Shown here in pieces: positions 1 to 7,280 of a stretch of 33,836 nucleotides of DNA. Each line of letters starts with the position of its first letter. The first letter of the stretch is position 1. Both the position numbers and the translations under genes were made by a program. This DNA is from Pseudonocardia sp. 73-21. Its GTDB lineage: Bacteria > Actinomycetota > Actinomycetes > Mycobacteriales > Pseudonocardiaceae. The stretch covers positions 1-33,836 of the forward strand of contig NZ_MKVV01000103.1 in assembly GCF_001899645.1 (NCBI RefSeq), read 5' to 3'. The notes below the pieces were generated by a model that had not been told where the DNA came from, searched no databases, and was given only the letters and a program-made list of their open reading frames with translations.

Positions 1-165
1 GTGCCGGTCATCGCTGTGCCGTCCTTCGATGTGCCGTCCTTCGATGTGCCGGCCTTCGATGTGCCGGCCTTCGATGTGCCGGCCTTCGGTGGGCCGGCCT
101 TCGGTGGGCCCGGCTTCACCGGGCCGGTCTTCACCGGGCCGGTCTTCACCGGGCCGGTCGTCCCG
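1..165. repeat. 15-bp tandem repeat inside the mrpG tail
   Basis: Eleven consecutive 15-bp units fill bases 1-165. On the plus strand they read like gtgccggccttcgat or gggccggtcttcacc. They drift in sequence but not in length. On the coding (minus) strand they give pentapeptides of the form R-P/H-x-E-x. The array may continue beyond the window. The 15-bp period keeps the frame, so copy number can vary without breaking mrpG. Confidence 0.9.
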
Positions 166-465
166 GCGCTGGACGTCTTGGCGCTGGTCCCGGGCGCGGA
201 CCGCGCGGGCGGTCGCCGTCGTGACAACGGGACCGGTCACGGCCAGGACCAGCACCGTGAACACGTCCTTGAACGCGGAAGTGAACACGGCGGCCTCGAC
301 CGCCAACCCCGCTCCGACCAGCACCCCACCCAGCGACGACGCCGGCGCGGCGAAATGCAGCTTCTGGTAGGCGCCCGGCACCACCAGCACCCCGAGACAC
401 GACAGAACGATCACTGTCACCCCGGCCACCAGCAGGACCAGCGCAATGATGTGCCGCACGGTCAC
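1..465 (-). CDS. mrpG: Mrp-type Na+/H+ antiporter subunit G, cut by the window edge
   Basis: MrpG/MnhG is a small membrane subunit of the multi-subunit Mrp cation/proton antiporter. The N-terminal ~95 residues show the family pattern: a hydrophobic first helix, then LGVLVVPGAYQKLHFAAPAS, and two more hydrophobic segments. The GTG start at 465 overlaps the TGA of mrpF (GTGTGA), as expected for coupled mrp genes. After about residue 100 the protein becomes a hydrophilic tail built from five-residue units (RPGED, RPTEG, RHIEG types) that is still open at base 1, so the C terminus lies outside the window. Ordinary MrpG proteins are about 100-130 residues; this one exceeds 155. The core assignment is firm. 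The tail's role is unknown. Confidence 0.85.
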   Translation of the reverse strand, partial: MTVRHIIALVLLVAGVTVIVLSCLGVLVVPGAYQKLHFAAPASSLGGVLVGAGLAVEAAVFTSAFKDVFTVLVLAVTGPVVTTATARAVRARDQRQDVQRRDDRPGEDRPGEDRPGEAGPTEGRPTEGRHIEGRHIEGRHIEGRHIEGRHSDDRH

Positions 466-716
466 ACCCACCGCTGCAGGAACCGAGCGAACACCAGCGA
501 CCCGGCGAACGACAACAACGCCAGCACCAACGCCAGATCAACGTAGCTACTGCGACCGAAGCCCTGGGCCAGCAACAGCAGCACCACCGTGGCGACCACC
601 CCGGCCAGTTCCAACCCGACCAGCCGTTCCAGCGCACCCGAACGCACCGTCACCACCAGACACGGCGCCAGACCCGCCACCGCCAGGACCGTGGCCGCCC
701 ACAACCAGGCGTTCAC
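462..716 (-). CDS. mrpF: Mrp-type Na+/H+ antiporter subunit F
   Basis: An 84-residue protein with three hydrophobic segments. The central motif VRSGALERLVGLEL followed by a hydrophobic stretch and SYVDLALVLALLSFAGSL is typical of MrpF/MnhF (family pattern: R..R......D......DialvyaLlgFigt). The subunit is part of the membrane Mrp complex. The GTG start at 716 overlaps the mrpE stop (GTGA) and its own stop overlaps the mrpG start, so E-F-G form one coupled transcript. Because mrpE is interrupted by an IS, expression of mrpF and mrpG from the native promoter is probably reduced. Confidence 0.88.
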   Translation of the reverse strand: MNAWLWAATVLAVAGLAPCLVVTVRSGALERLVGLELAGVVATVVLLLLAQGFGRSSYVDLALVLALLSFAGSLVFARFLQRWV

Positions 717-1059
717 CCGGCCACCCGGTCATCGAGCGGGGAGGACGCCGCCGCACCCAAGTCGTGCAGCACGACCACTCCGGTGTCCGGGTCGACATCC
801 ACGACATAGCTGCCCGGGGCGAACGACAGAACCCACCCGCCCAGGGCGCGCCGCGCCGAACCCCGGGCCGCATCCTCACCGCGGGCCAGCCGCAGCTCAC
901 GAACGCCGCCCTCCACCGCACCCCGACCGACGACGTGACGCGCCAACAGAACCGTCAGCCGTGCCGTGTCACCCACCACCTGCCACGGCAGCGGACCCAG
1001 CCAACCCACCCACCGCCACGCGGGCCGGTACCGGCCCCGCTCGGCCGTGGCCGACCCCA
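713..1059 (-). pseudogene. mrpE: mrpE, C-terminal part (disrupted by IS)
   Basis: This is the 3' part of the MrpE/MnhE antiporter subunit. The translation contains LPWQVVGDTARLTVLLAR and then GGWVLSFAPGSYVVDVDPDT, which correspond to the conserved MrpE core (family pattern LaNsiTLTPGTltvdv). The 5' part is at 2395-2518 beyond the IS. Joining base 2395 to base 1059, with one target-site copy removed, restores a continuous frame across the junction (A-A-V-G-S-A-T). The rebuilt gene is 157 codons including stop, the usual MrpE length. The open frame runs on to 1099 only because it enters the IS end. A functional MrpE is not expected. Confidence 0.88.
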
Positions 1060-1061
1060 CC

Positions 1062-1088
1062 GTGTCAAGTCCCGGGTTTGGTAGAGGC
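1062..1088 (+). repeat. IS3 left inverted repeat
   Basis: GTGTCAAGTCCCGGGTTTGG and the next seven bases match the opposite end at 23 of 27 positions. The outermost G also belongs to the CCG target duplication. Confidence 0.9.
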
Positions 1089-1095
1089 TCGGTTC

Positions 1096-2031
1096 TCACG
1101 CTCCGGCGGGCTGCCGGGCGAGGTCGGTGTCAGCGTGTAGGGCCTCGTGCTCGACCGGTGGGATCAAGCCAAGCTCGCCATGCAGGCGGCGGTGGTTGTA
1201 CCAGTCGATGTACTCCGCGACGGCCAGCTCGAGGTCCTCGATCCCACGCCACGGCCCCCGATTCCGAACCAGCTCGGCCTTGAACAGCGAATTGAACGCC
1301 TCCGCCATCGCATTATCATAGGAATCGCCGACCGACCCCACAGAGGCGACTGCATCGACTTCGGCAAGCCGTTCTCCGTAGCGCACGGCGACATATTGCA
1401 CGCCGCGGTCCGAGTGATGTATCAGTTCGGAGAGGTCCGCGCCGGCGCGTTGCCGGGTCCAGATTCCCATATTCAGTGCGTCCAACGCGAGGTCGGTGTA
1501 GAGATTGCGCGACAGCTGCCAGCCAACGATCCGCCGCGAGAACACGTCCATGACGAACGCGGCGTACACCCAGCCGGAGAACGTGCGAATGTAGGTGATG
1601 TCGGCGACCCACAGCCGGTTCGGCGCCTCCGCGGTGAAGTCGCGGTCGACCAGGTCCGGCCACAGTTCCTGCCCGCTGGTACGTACCGTCGTGCGCGGCG
1701 CCCGCAGCCTCGACACCCCGCGCAGGCCGTTGCTGCGCATCAGCCGCTCCACGGTGCAGCGCGCCACCTGACGGCCGTTCACCCCACCCTCGCGACGCAG
1801 CTGAGCCCACACTTTCCGGCTGCCGTACACGCCGAAATTCTCTTTATGCACTCGCGCGATCTCCGCTAGGTTCTCGGCATCGGTGACCGTCCGCGCTGAA
1901 GGCAGACGTGTTCTCGACGCATGGAAAGTGCTCGGGGCGATCGGAACACCGGCATCCTTCAATACCGCGCAGATCGGCTCGACCCCGAACTCGGTCTTGT
2001 TCGCCTCAATATAGTTGAGGACTATCTGCTG
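1096..2031 (-). CDS. IS3-family transposase OrfB (DDE integrase core)
   Basis: OrfB supplies the integrase-type catalytic domain. Its frame opens at a C run (2034-2031) near the end of orfA, where a -1 shift changes D-R-P-S-R-stop to D-R-P-Q-Q-I-V. An HTH_21-like region (NFGVYGSRKVWAQLRREG) precedes the rve core. The DDE residues can be placed in LWVADITYI (first D), HHSDRGVQY (second D) and YDNAMAEAFNSLFKAEL (E), followed by the usual YIDWYNHRRLHGELG ending. The first in-frame ATG is at 1962, but the functional product is more likely an OrfAB fusion of about 415 residues. Confidence 0.93.
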   Translation of the reverse strand, partial: QQIVLNYIEANKTEFGVEPICAVLKDAGVPIAPSTFHASRTRLPSARTVTDAENLAEIARVHKENFGVYGSRKVWAQLRREGGVNGRQVARCTVERLMRSNGLRGVSRLRAPRTTVRTSGQELWPDLVDRDFTAEAPNRLWVADITYIRTFSGWVYAAFVMDVFSRRIVGWQLSRNLYTDLALDALNMGIWTRQRAGADLSELIHHSDRGVQYVAVRYGERLAEVDAVASVGSVGDSYDNAMAEAFNSLFKAELVRNRGPWRGIEDLELAVAEYIDWYNHRRLHGELGLIPPVEHEALHADTDLARQPAGA

Positions 2032-2342
2032 GGGCGGTCGAGCTCCGCCGCGAAGAAAGCCGACGCGGACTTGAGAATAGCGTTCGCCCGCCGCAGCTCC
2101 CGAACCTCACGTTCGAGCTCCGCGAGGCGGGTCGCATCGTCGGTGGTGGTGCCAGGCCTCGTGCCGTTGTCGATCTCGACCTGCTTCACCCAGCCCCGCA
2201 ACGTCTCTGGGTTGATCCCCAGCTGCTCACCGATGCGCTTGTAGACGTTCCCGCCGCCGCCGTCCGGGGCGGCCTTCGCGTCGAGCACGAGCCGGATCGC
2301 TCGTTCCCGCAGCTCGTCGGGGTACTTCCTCGGGGCGACCAT
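2022..2342 (-). CDS. IS3-family transposase OrfA (HTH protein)
   Basis: A 106-residue OrfA. An N-terminal helix-turn-helix (RKYPDELRERAIRLVLDA ... IGEQLGINPETLRGWVKQ) binds the IS ends. It is followed by a leucine-zipper-like segment (LAELEREVRELRRANAILK) used for oligomerisation. The last codons overlap orfB, and the CGC-CCC run before the TAG stop is the probable slippage site for the OrfAB fusion. Nothing looks damaged. Confidence 0.93.
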   Translation of the reverse strand: MVAPRKYPDELRERAIRLVLDAKAAPDGGGGNVYKRIGEQLGINPETLRGWVKQVEIDNGTRPGTTTDDATRLAELEREVRELRRANAILKSASAFFAAELDRPSR

Positions 2343-2368
2343 CGGTCGATCATCCTCCAGGCTTGATG

Positions 2369-2395
2369 GCCTCCATCAAACCCGGGACGAGACAC
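2369..2395 (-). repeat. IS3 right inverted repeat
   Basis: Read on the minus strand it begins GTGTCTCGTCCCGGGTTTGA and ends GGAGGC. It pairs with the left repeat with four mismatches. The flanking CCG at 2395-2397 is the second copy of the target duplication. Confidence 0.9.
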
Positions 2396-2518
2396 CGCCG
2401 CGGTCGCACCGACCGCCGCCGCACCCAGCCCGGTCGCGATCTCCGGCCAGTCGTACTCCGAGACCAAGGTGAAGTAGAAACCGGCCAGTACGGCGAACCA
2501 GACCAACCCCTCCCGCAT
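2395..2518 (-). pseudogene. mrpE: mrpE, N-terminal part (disrupted by IS)
   Basis: About 41 codons with a hydrophobic membrane segment (LVWFAVLAGFYFTLVSEYDW) and a second one starting just before the IS. The ATG at 2518 is the likely start; a GTG four codons upstream is possible, and no clear ribosome binding site is visible. The frame continues into IS sequence after base 2395. Upstream there is no recognisable mrpD: the second IS remnant begins about 120 bp away, so the operon's front has been lost or moved. Confidence 0.75.
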
Positions 2519-2682
2519 TTTTCGGGCCACCCCGGGAGTGTGCCCAACCCGCCCCGCAGCGACGACACGCCACACCGACGAACACCAACGACAATTTTCT
2601 CGACCCGCACCGAACGCTGCAATGAGCTTGCCCCCCTGACGCCGGACACGTCACCTGAGACGGACCCCGTTCGCCAGGGCGG

Positions 2683-2985
2683 ATGTCGTTCGTGCCCGCA
2701 CCACACCCGTCGGAGTTCCGGCGCCGCGCCATCGAGCTCGCCCGCCTCGACGAGCAACCCATCTCAGCGATCGCGAAAGACCTACGGATCTGCGAATCGT
2801 GCCTGCGGAACTGGATGGCCCGGGACGACGCCGATAACGGCAACTCCTCGTCGACGCGGCTGACCAGCGACGAGAAACGCGAGCTGACCGAGCTCCGCAA
2901 GGAGAAACGTCGCCTCGAGATCGAGAACGAGATCCTCAAGCGCGCGGCCGCGTACTTCGCCCGGGAGAACGTCCTCCCAAAGTAG
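2683..2985 (+). CDS. IS3-family transposase OrfA of the decayed element
   Basis: A 100-residue HTH protein. It begins with a segment ending HPSEFRRRAIELARLDEQPI, then SAIAKDLRICESCLRNWM as recognition helices. A charged coiled-coil LTELRKEKRRLEIENEILKR follows, and AAAYFARENVLPK ends the frame, the standard OrfA layout. The frame is intact, but its partner orfB is destroyed, so it can at most act as a DNA-binding inhibitor. A CCCAAAG sequence just before the TAG is the likely former -1 frameshift site into orfB. Confidence 0.85.
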   Translation: MSFVPAPHPSEFRRRAIELARLDEQPISAIAKDLRICESCLRNWMARDDADNGNSSSTRLTSDEKRELTELRKEKRRLEIENEILKRAAAYFARENVLPK

Positions 2986-3670
2986 TTCCCCGCTGGTCCA
3001 TGAACTCGCCGACGACGGTTTCGACGTCGCGGTGACCTGCCGGGTCCTGATCGTGCGACGCCAGGGCTATTACGAATGGCGATCCCGGATGAAGTCGGCC
3101 CGTGGACAGGAGAACGAGATGCTGCTCAAACACATCGAGACCATCCACGACGAATCTCGCGGAACCTACGGATGGCCGCGACTGCACCGTCCGTGACGTG
3201 CATGCCGAGCCCTACACGGACCTGGTCGACCGGGACTCCGTCGTGGACGGACCCGATGAGCTGTGGTGCACCGACATCACAGAGCACCCGACGTTCGAAG
3301 GGAAGGTGTACTGCGCGGCCGTTCTCGACGCCTGTTCACGGCGTATCGTGGGATGGTCGATCGACAACAACATGCGCACCGCGCTGGTCGTCGACGCGTT
3401 GGGCATGGCGATCACCCGCCGCGCACCGGAGCGGCATTCCGCGATCCTACATTCGGATCACGGGTCGCAGTTCACGTCATGGACATTCGGGCAGCGCCTG
3501 TCGACGCCGGCCTCGTCGGATCGATGGGCTCGATCGGCGACTGCTACGACAACTCCAAGCAACGCCATTCCAGCATCGGAATGCTCTCGCCTGCGGACCA
3601 CGAAGCAGCCCACACTCTCCGCCACGGACAACGACCGTGCCGCCTGTTGTCCCGCATGGACAGTAGGTGA
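2982..3670 (+). pseudogene. IS3-family OrfB remnant with deletions and frameshifts
   Basis: Pieces of an IS3 OrfB are recognisable in order: LVHELADDGFDVAVTCRVL, then ESRGTYGWPRLHRP, a jump, then DELWCTDITEHPTFEGKVYC with the first catalytic D, and ILHSDHGSQFTSWTFGQRL with the second D. A one-base loss in cgcctgtcgacgcc near 3498 changes frame. After GSIGDCYDNS the sequence jumps straight to KQRHSSIGMLSPADHEAAH, so the segment with the catalytic E is deleted. Two internal deletions plus at least one frameshift make it inactive. The sequence ends at TGA 3668-3670, 79 bp before the BMC-H gene. Confidence 0.85.
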
Positions 3671-3749
3671 GGTGCCGAGTCGCACTAGCGTGCAGGGCAG
3701 TTCGTGCCGCACCGGATCGCCGGTGCCGCCCCAGGACGAGGAGATCGCC

Positions 3750-4037
3750 GTGGCCGGTGCCGTGGGTTTCATCGAGACGAAGGGTCTGGTCGGGGCGGTC
3801 GAGGCCGCCGACGCGATGGTGAAGGCGGCGAACGTCGAGATCGAGGGCTATCGCACAATGCGCAACGGGCAGGTCTCGATCGTCGTCCGTGGGGATGTCG
3901 GCGCGGTCCAGGCTGCGGTCGCTGCAGGTCGAGCCGCCGCGGAGCGGGTGGGCGAGCTGTACACCAGCCACGTGATCCCCCGACCGCACGGCGAGACCGA
4001 GGGCGTCATCGGCGAAGCGATCACCCCGACGTCCTGA
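3750..4037 (+). CDS. BMC-H hexameric microcompartment shell protein, first copy
   Basis: A 95-residue single BMC domain. It contains GFIETKGLVGAVEAADAMVK, the conserved first helix of BMC-H proteins, then VSIVVRGDVGAVQAAVAAGR and the closing HVIPRPHGETEG. Six copies form a flat hexagonal tile of the shell with a central pore. The GTG at 3750 is chosen because GAGGAG ends six bases upstream and the shell fold starts at once. It is closely related to the second BMC-H at 11614-11940 but lies on the opposite strand, outside the main operon, directly after an IS remnant. Its own promoter is not obvious. It converges on the PucR gene with only nine bases between stops. Confidence 0.95.
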   Translation: MAGAVGFIETKGLVGAVEAADAMVKAANVEIEGYRTMRNGQVSIVVRGDVGAVQAAVAAGRAAAERVGELYTSHVIPRPHGETEGVIGEAITPTS

Positions 4038-4046
4038 TCGCGCCGG

Positions 4047-6215
4047 TCAGCCGATCTCGTCGGTCGCGGTCTGGTTGACCTGCAGCAGCCGCAACGCGAA
4101 GTCGGCGCGCATGCGGTCCTCGTGACGGCTCAGGTCGAGGCCGGTGAGCTGGCGGATGCGTTCCAACCGGTACCGCAGGGTCTTGTGGTGGACGAACAGC
4201 CGCTCCGCCGCGACCCGCTGTGAGCAGTCGGACTCGAAGAACACCCGCAAGGTCCGGATCAGCGCCCCGTCGTTGTCCCGGTCGTAGGCGACGAGCGGGC
4301 CGGTGACCTCGTCGATGAACGTCTGCAGGTCCGGGTCGTTGCCGTTGCCGAGCAGCAGCCGCACGATGCCGAGCTCCTCGTAGAGGAAGACGTTCTGTCC
4401 ACCCAGGCGCCGCGCCGCCGACAGTGCGGTGCGAGCCTCGTTGAGCGCGCTCGGCAGCTCGATGACGTCGTGGTGCTCGCGGCTCACGCCCCAGGTGAGC
4501 CTCAGGCCGGGGTGGTGAACGTTGACGGCCGTGGAGAACGACGCCACCAGATCCTTGGCCACTGACCGGTCGAGGTCCGCGGCCACCGCCACCAGCAGGT
4601 CCCCCCTCAGACTCGCCAGGGTCAGACCACGCCCGTCGGCGGGCACGCGGACCGTGCGGAGCACGTCACGGCGGACCCGGTCGATCTGCGAGGTGTCCCA
4701 CCCCTCCTGCGCGCCCAGCTCCTCCACGTTCTCGATCTGGCCGTGGATGACGCGCAGCGCCCCGGTCAGGTTGATGTTCAGCTGCTGAGCGCGGGCGCGG
4801 GCGGCGAGCCGGTGCTCCACCGGGCCCTGCAGGAGATCCCACAGAACCTGCTCGATCGCCTCGGACCGGGCACGGCTCGCGGCTCGCTGCCGGAGCAGGG
4901 CCAGCGAGCACGCCATCGCCACCTGCCCGGCGACGGCGTCCATCATCTCCGCGGACTGCCGCCCCTGGACCAGCAGGACCCGACCGACCTGGTCCCCGTC
5001 GGCGTAGACGGGGCGGATCCACCGCTTCACGTCCCGGTTGCGGTTGCGGCCACCGCCCGTTCCGGGGGGCAGAGCGGCTGGCAGCGACCCGACGACCTGC
5101 GACCCGGTGTGCGACGCGAGCATGGCGCCGTCCGGGCCGTAGACCCCGACCTCGCAGTCGAGGTCGACAGCCACCGTCCGGGCGATCGCCGGGAGGCCGC
5201 CGCCCTCGATCACCGTGGTCAGCAGCGTCTGCTGCAGTCCCGACGAGCGGTCCAGCACCGCGACCTGGTGCTGCAGGGCGTCGCGGGCACGTTCGGTCTC
5301 CGCGGTGGACGCCGCCTGCTCGTCGTGGAGGCGGGCGTTGTCGATAGCGATGGTGGCGATGTCGGCGAGGGTGACCATCCGGCGGATGTCGTGCTCGGTG
5401 AAGACCGACCGGCGGCGGCGCCAGACCTCGAGTACCCCGATGAACTCGCCCTGCAGCCGCAGCGGCACGGCAAGCGCCGACCGGGTCTCCTCGCGCTCGG
5501 CCAGCGACATGAAGTCCTGGCTGATGGTCTCGTCGTCGAGGTAGGAGTCGACCTTGGCCGGCTCACCGGTGAGGAACACCAGGCCGGCGACGCCCTGTCC
5601 GCGGCGCATCTGCAGGCGCGCGGTCTGCGCGACCCGGTTGCCGACGCACGAGCGCATGCGGACGACGTCGCCCTCGCGCAGCATCACCCCGCAGATGTCG
5701 GCGTCGAGCAGGCCCAGGATGCGCTCCGCGATGGACAGCAGCAGCCGGTCGACGTCGCGCACGGACAGCAGCTGACGGACGACGTCGCGGATCACCTCGG
5801 CCTCGGCGCCGGCGGCACCGATCTCCTCCGACGACGTCGCCTGCCGCAGCAGCAGCGACAGCCACGCACACGCCTGCCGCAGGAGGTGGATCCACTCCGG
5901 TTCCCACCGGACGGAGGGGTCCCAGCAGACGGCCACGGTGCCGCCGTCGGCCGCGAGCATCCCGGGGCGGTCGCGGCAGCTGCCGTTGGTGAGGCCGATC
6001 TGCGGCAGGCCGGCGACGCCGGTGCCGGGCCCAGCCAGCCCGATCCAACGCTCCCCCGTCCAGGCCGCGACCGTGACGGGGGTGCCGGTCAGCAGCGACG
6101 CGCGGCCCGCGAGATCGCCGGCCGCCCCGTCGACATCGGTGGGCAGGGTCTCGAGGAGGTCGGCCAGGCTGGCACGCTCGGCCCGCAGGTCGAGCCGGGT
6201 CGGCAGCGGAGACAT
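4047..6215 (-). CDS. GAF-domain PucR/CdaR-type transcriptional regulator
   Basis: A 722-residue regulator. The middle (roughly residues 135-300) reads as a GAF sensor domain (VRDVDRLLLSIAERILGLLD ... SALAVPLRLQGEFIGVLEVW). The C-terminal ~60 residues carry the PucR HTH (CSQRVAAERLFVHHKTLRYR, then LERIRQLTGLDL). PucR-type proteins usually sense a pathway metabolite and activate nearby genes. The gene is last in the BMC operon, so it probably controls this locus. The ATG at 6215 has GGAGG eight bases upstream; an upstream ATG at 6239 overlaps the stop of the alcohol dehydrogenase (ATGA) and would add eight residues. The ligand is unknown. Confidence 0.88.
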   Translation of the reverse strand: MSPLPTRLDLRAERASLADLLETLPTDVDGAAGDLAGRASLLTGTPVTVAAWTGERWIGLAGPGTGVAGLPQIGLTNGSCRDRPGMLAADGGTVAVCWDPSVRWEPEWIHLLRQACAWLSLLLRQATSSEEIGAAGAEAEVIRDVVRQLLSVRDVDRLLLSIAERILGLLDADICGVMLREGDVVRMRSCVGNRVAQTARLQMRRGQGVAGLVFLTGEPAKVDSYLDDETISQDFMSLAEREETRSALAVPLRLQGEFIGVLEVWRRRRSVFTEHDIRRMVTLADIATIAIDNARLHDEQAASTAETERARDALQHQVAVLDRSSGLQQTLLTTVIEGGGLPAIARTVAVDLDCEVGVYGPDGAMLASHTGSQVVGSLPAALPPGTGGGRNRNRDVKRWIRPVYADGDQVGRVLLVQGRQSAEMMDAVAGQVAMACSLALLRQRAASRARSEAIEQVLWDLLQGPVEHRLAARARAQQLNINLTGALRVIHGQIENVEELGAQEGWDTSQIDRVRRDVLRTVRVPADGRGLTLASLRGDLLVAVAADLDRSVAKDLVASFSTAVNVHHPGLRLTWGVSREHHDVIELPSALNEARTALSAARRLGGQNVFLYEELGIVRLLLGNGNDPDLQTFIDEVTGPLVAYDRDNDGALIRTLRVFFESDCSQRVAAERLFVHHKTLRYRLERIRQLTGLDLSRHEDRMRADFALRLLQVNQTATDEIG

Positions 6216-6235
6216 GTAACCCACCTCCGCCGGCG

Positions 6236-7270
6236 TCATAGCGCGATCAGGGACTTGAGCGTACGTCTCTGGGCCATCCGCCGATACGCGTCAGGGACGC
6301 CGTCGAGGCCGACCGTCTCCGAGGCGACGACGGTCGGGTCGACCGCACCGGAACGCAGCAGGCCAACCAGCGCGTCGCCGTCGCGCATCACGTCGCCGAT
6401 GGCGAACCGCAACGTCAGCTCGTCGGCGAACGCCGCGGCGACCGGCAACGGCCAGGGCGGATCCGCGTGCACGCCCACGGAGACGATCGTGCCGCGGCGC
6501 CGGACCAGCGCGAACGCGGTCTCCAGGCCGCGCGGACCCCCGATCGCGTCGATCACCGCGTCGGCACCGCGGCCGTCGGTCACCTCGTCGACGAGCTGCC
6601 GGGTCCCGTCGGGGACAGAGCCCAGCGCACCCTGGCGCACCGCCAGCTCACGCCGCTCGTCGACGGGTTCGACCACGACCACGATCCCGGCGCCGCACGC
6701 CTGCGCGGCCAGGCTGGTCAGCTGCCCGACCGGCCCGCCGCCGATCACGACGACCGTGTCCCCGGGCGTCAGCCCGCAGCGCCGGACCGCAGCGTAGCCG
6801 GTGGCCAGGGTGTCGCCGAGGAACACCGCGGCGTCGAGGTCGACGTCAGCGGGCACCGGGCGCAGCACGGTGTCGGCGAACGGCACCCGGACCAGCTCCG
6901 CCTGCGCGCCGGCCAGTGCCGGGCCGAACGCGGCGCCGGTGCCGAAGAAGCGCCGGTCGGCACACTCCCAGTGGTCCCCCCGCCGGCACCACCAGCACCG
7001 GCCGCAGGCGGTGAAGTCGGCGCCGACCACCCGGTCGCCGACCCGGTGACCCGTGACCGCGGGCCCCACCTCGACGACGTCCCCGGCGAACTCGTGCCCG
7101 AGGACGGTGCCGCGGGGCACGTGCTCGGCGTGGGCGACGGTGTGCAGGTCGGTGCCGCAGACGGCAGCTCGGCGGACCCGCACCACGGCGTCGCCGGGGT
7201 CGGCGATCGCGGGGTCGGTCACCGACTCCACGCTCACCTCACCGTTACCTACGAAGACGACGGCCCTCAT
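6236..7270 (-). CDS. Zinc-dependent medium-chain alcohol dehydrogenase
   Basis: A 344-residue MDR-superfamily dehydrogenase. Catalytic zinc ligands are in AAVCGTDLH (C38) and VLGHEF (H59, E60). The structural zinc site is four cysteines in CGRCWWCRRGDHWEC (C89, C92, C95, C103). A Rossmann motif follows (VVVIGGGPVGQLTSLAAQAC). It likely interconverts an alcohol and an aldehyde or ketone with NAD(P)H. In BMC operons an alcohol dehydrogenase regenerates NAD+ for the acylating aldehyde dehydrogenase, usually an iron-type enzyme; a zinc MDR enzyme in that place is less usual. It lies ten bases after the MDH-like gene. No cargo-type extension is visible. The substrate is not predictable from sequence. 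Confidence 0.9.
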   Translation of the reverse strand: MRAVVFVGNGEVSVESVTDPAIADPGDAVVRVRRAAVCGTDLHTVAHAEHVPRGTVLGHEFAGDVVEVGPAVTGHRVGDRVVGADFTACGRCWWCRRGDHWECADRRFFGTGAAFGPALAGAQAELVRVPFADTVLRPVPADVDLDAAVFLGDTLATGYAAVRRCGLTPGDTVVVIGGGPVGQLTSLAAQACGAGIVVVVEPVDERRELAVRQGALGSVPDGTRQLVDEVTDGRGADAVIDAIGGPRGLETAFALVRRRGTIVSVGVHADPPWPLPVAAAFADELTLRFAIGDVMRDGDALVGLLRSGAVDPTVVASETVGLDGVPDAYRRMAQRRTLKSLIAL

Positions 7271-7280
7271 CCTGGCGCGC

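Larger units (their letters stand above)
1063..2394 (-). mobile_element. Complete IS3-family insertion sequence (1332 bp) inserted in mrpE
   Basis: The ends are TGTCAAGTCCCGGG on the left and, read inward on the opposite strand, TGTCTCGTCCCGGG on the right, within 27-bp imperfect inverted repeats. Both flanks carry CCG (1060-1062 and 2395-2397), a 3-bp target duplication typical of IS3. The element carries orfA and orfB in two overlapping frames joined by a likely -1 frameshift. The DDE catalytic residues are all present, so it may still be active. The preserved target duplication suggests simple transposition without later rearrangement. Confidence 0.93.
2637..3682 (+). mobile_element. Decayed second IS3-family element (tentative ends)
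   Basis: A second IS3-type element on the opposite strand to the first and of a different subgroup. orfA is open; orfB has lost two internal blocks and has frameshifts. The left end is tentatively TGACGCCGGACACGTCACCT at 2637. An imperfect inverted counterpart (aggtgaggtgccgagtcg) lies at 3665-3682. I could not see a target duplication, so the ends are approximate. Confidence 0.65.

Noticed and set aside
1..165. CRISPR-like array at the left edge
   Set aside because: The units are contiguous 15-bp repeats with no spacers, inside a coding frame.
4743..6797. Very long plus-strand frame (684 codons) across the PucR and alcohol dehydrogenase genes
   Set aside because: It is the reverse-strand shadow of two clear genes, and its translation is low-complexity (R, P, A, D) without domains.
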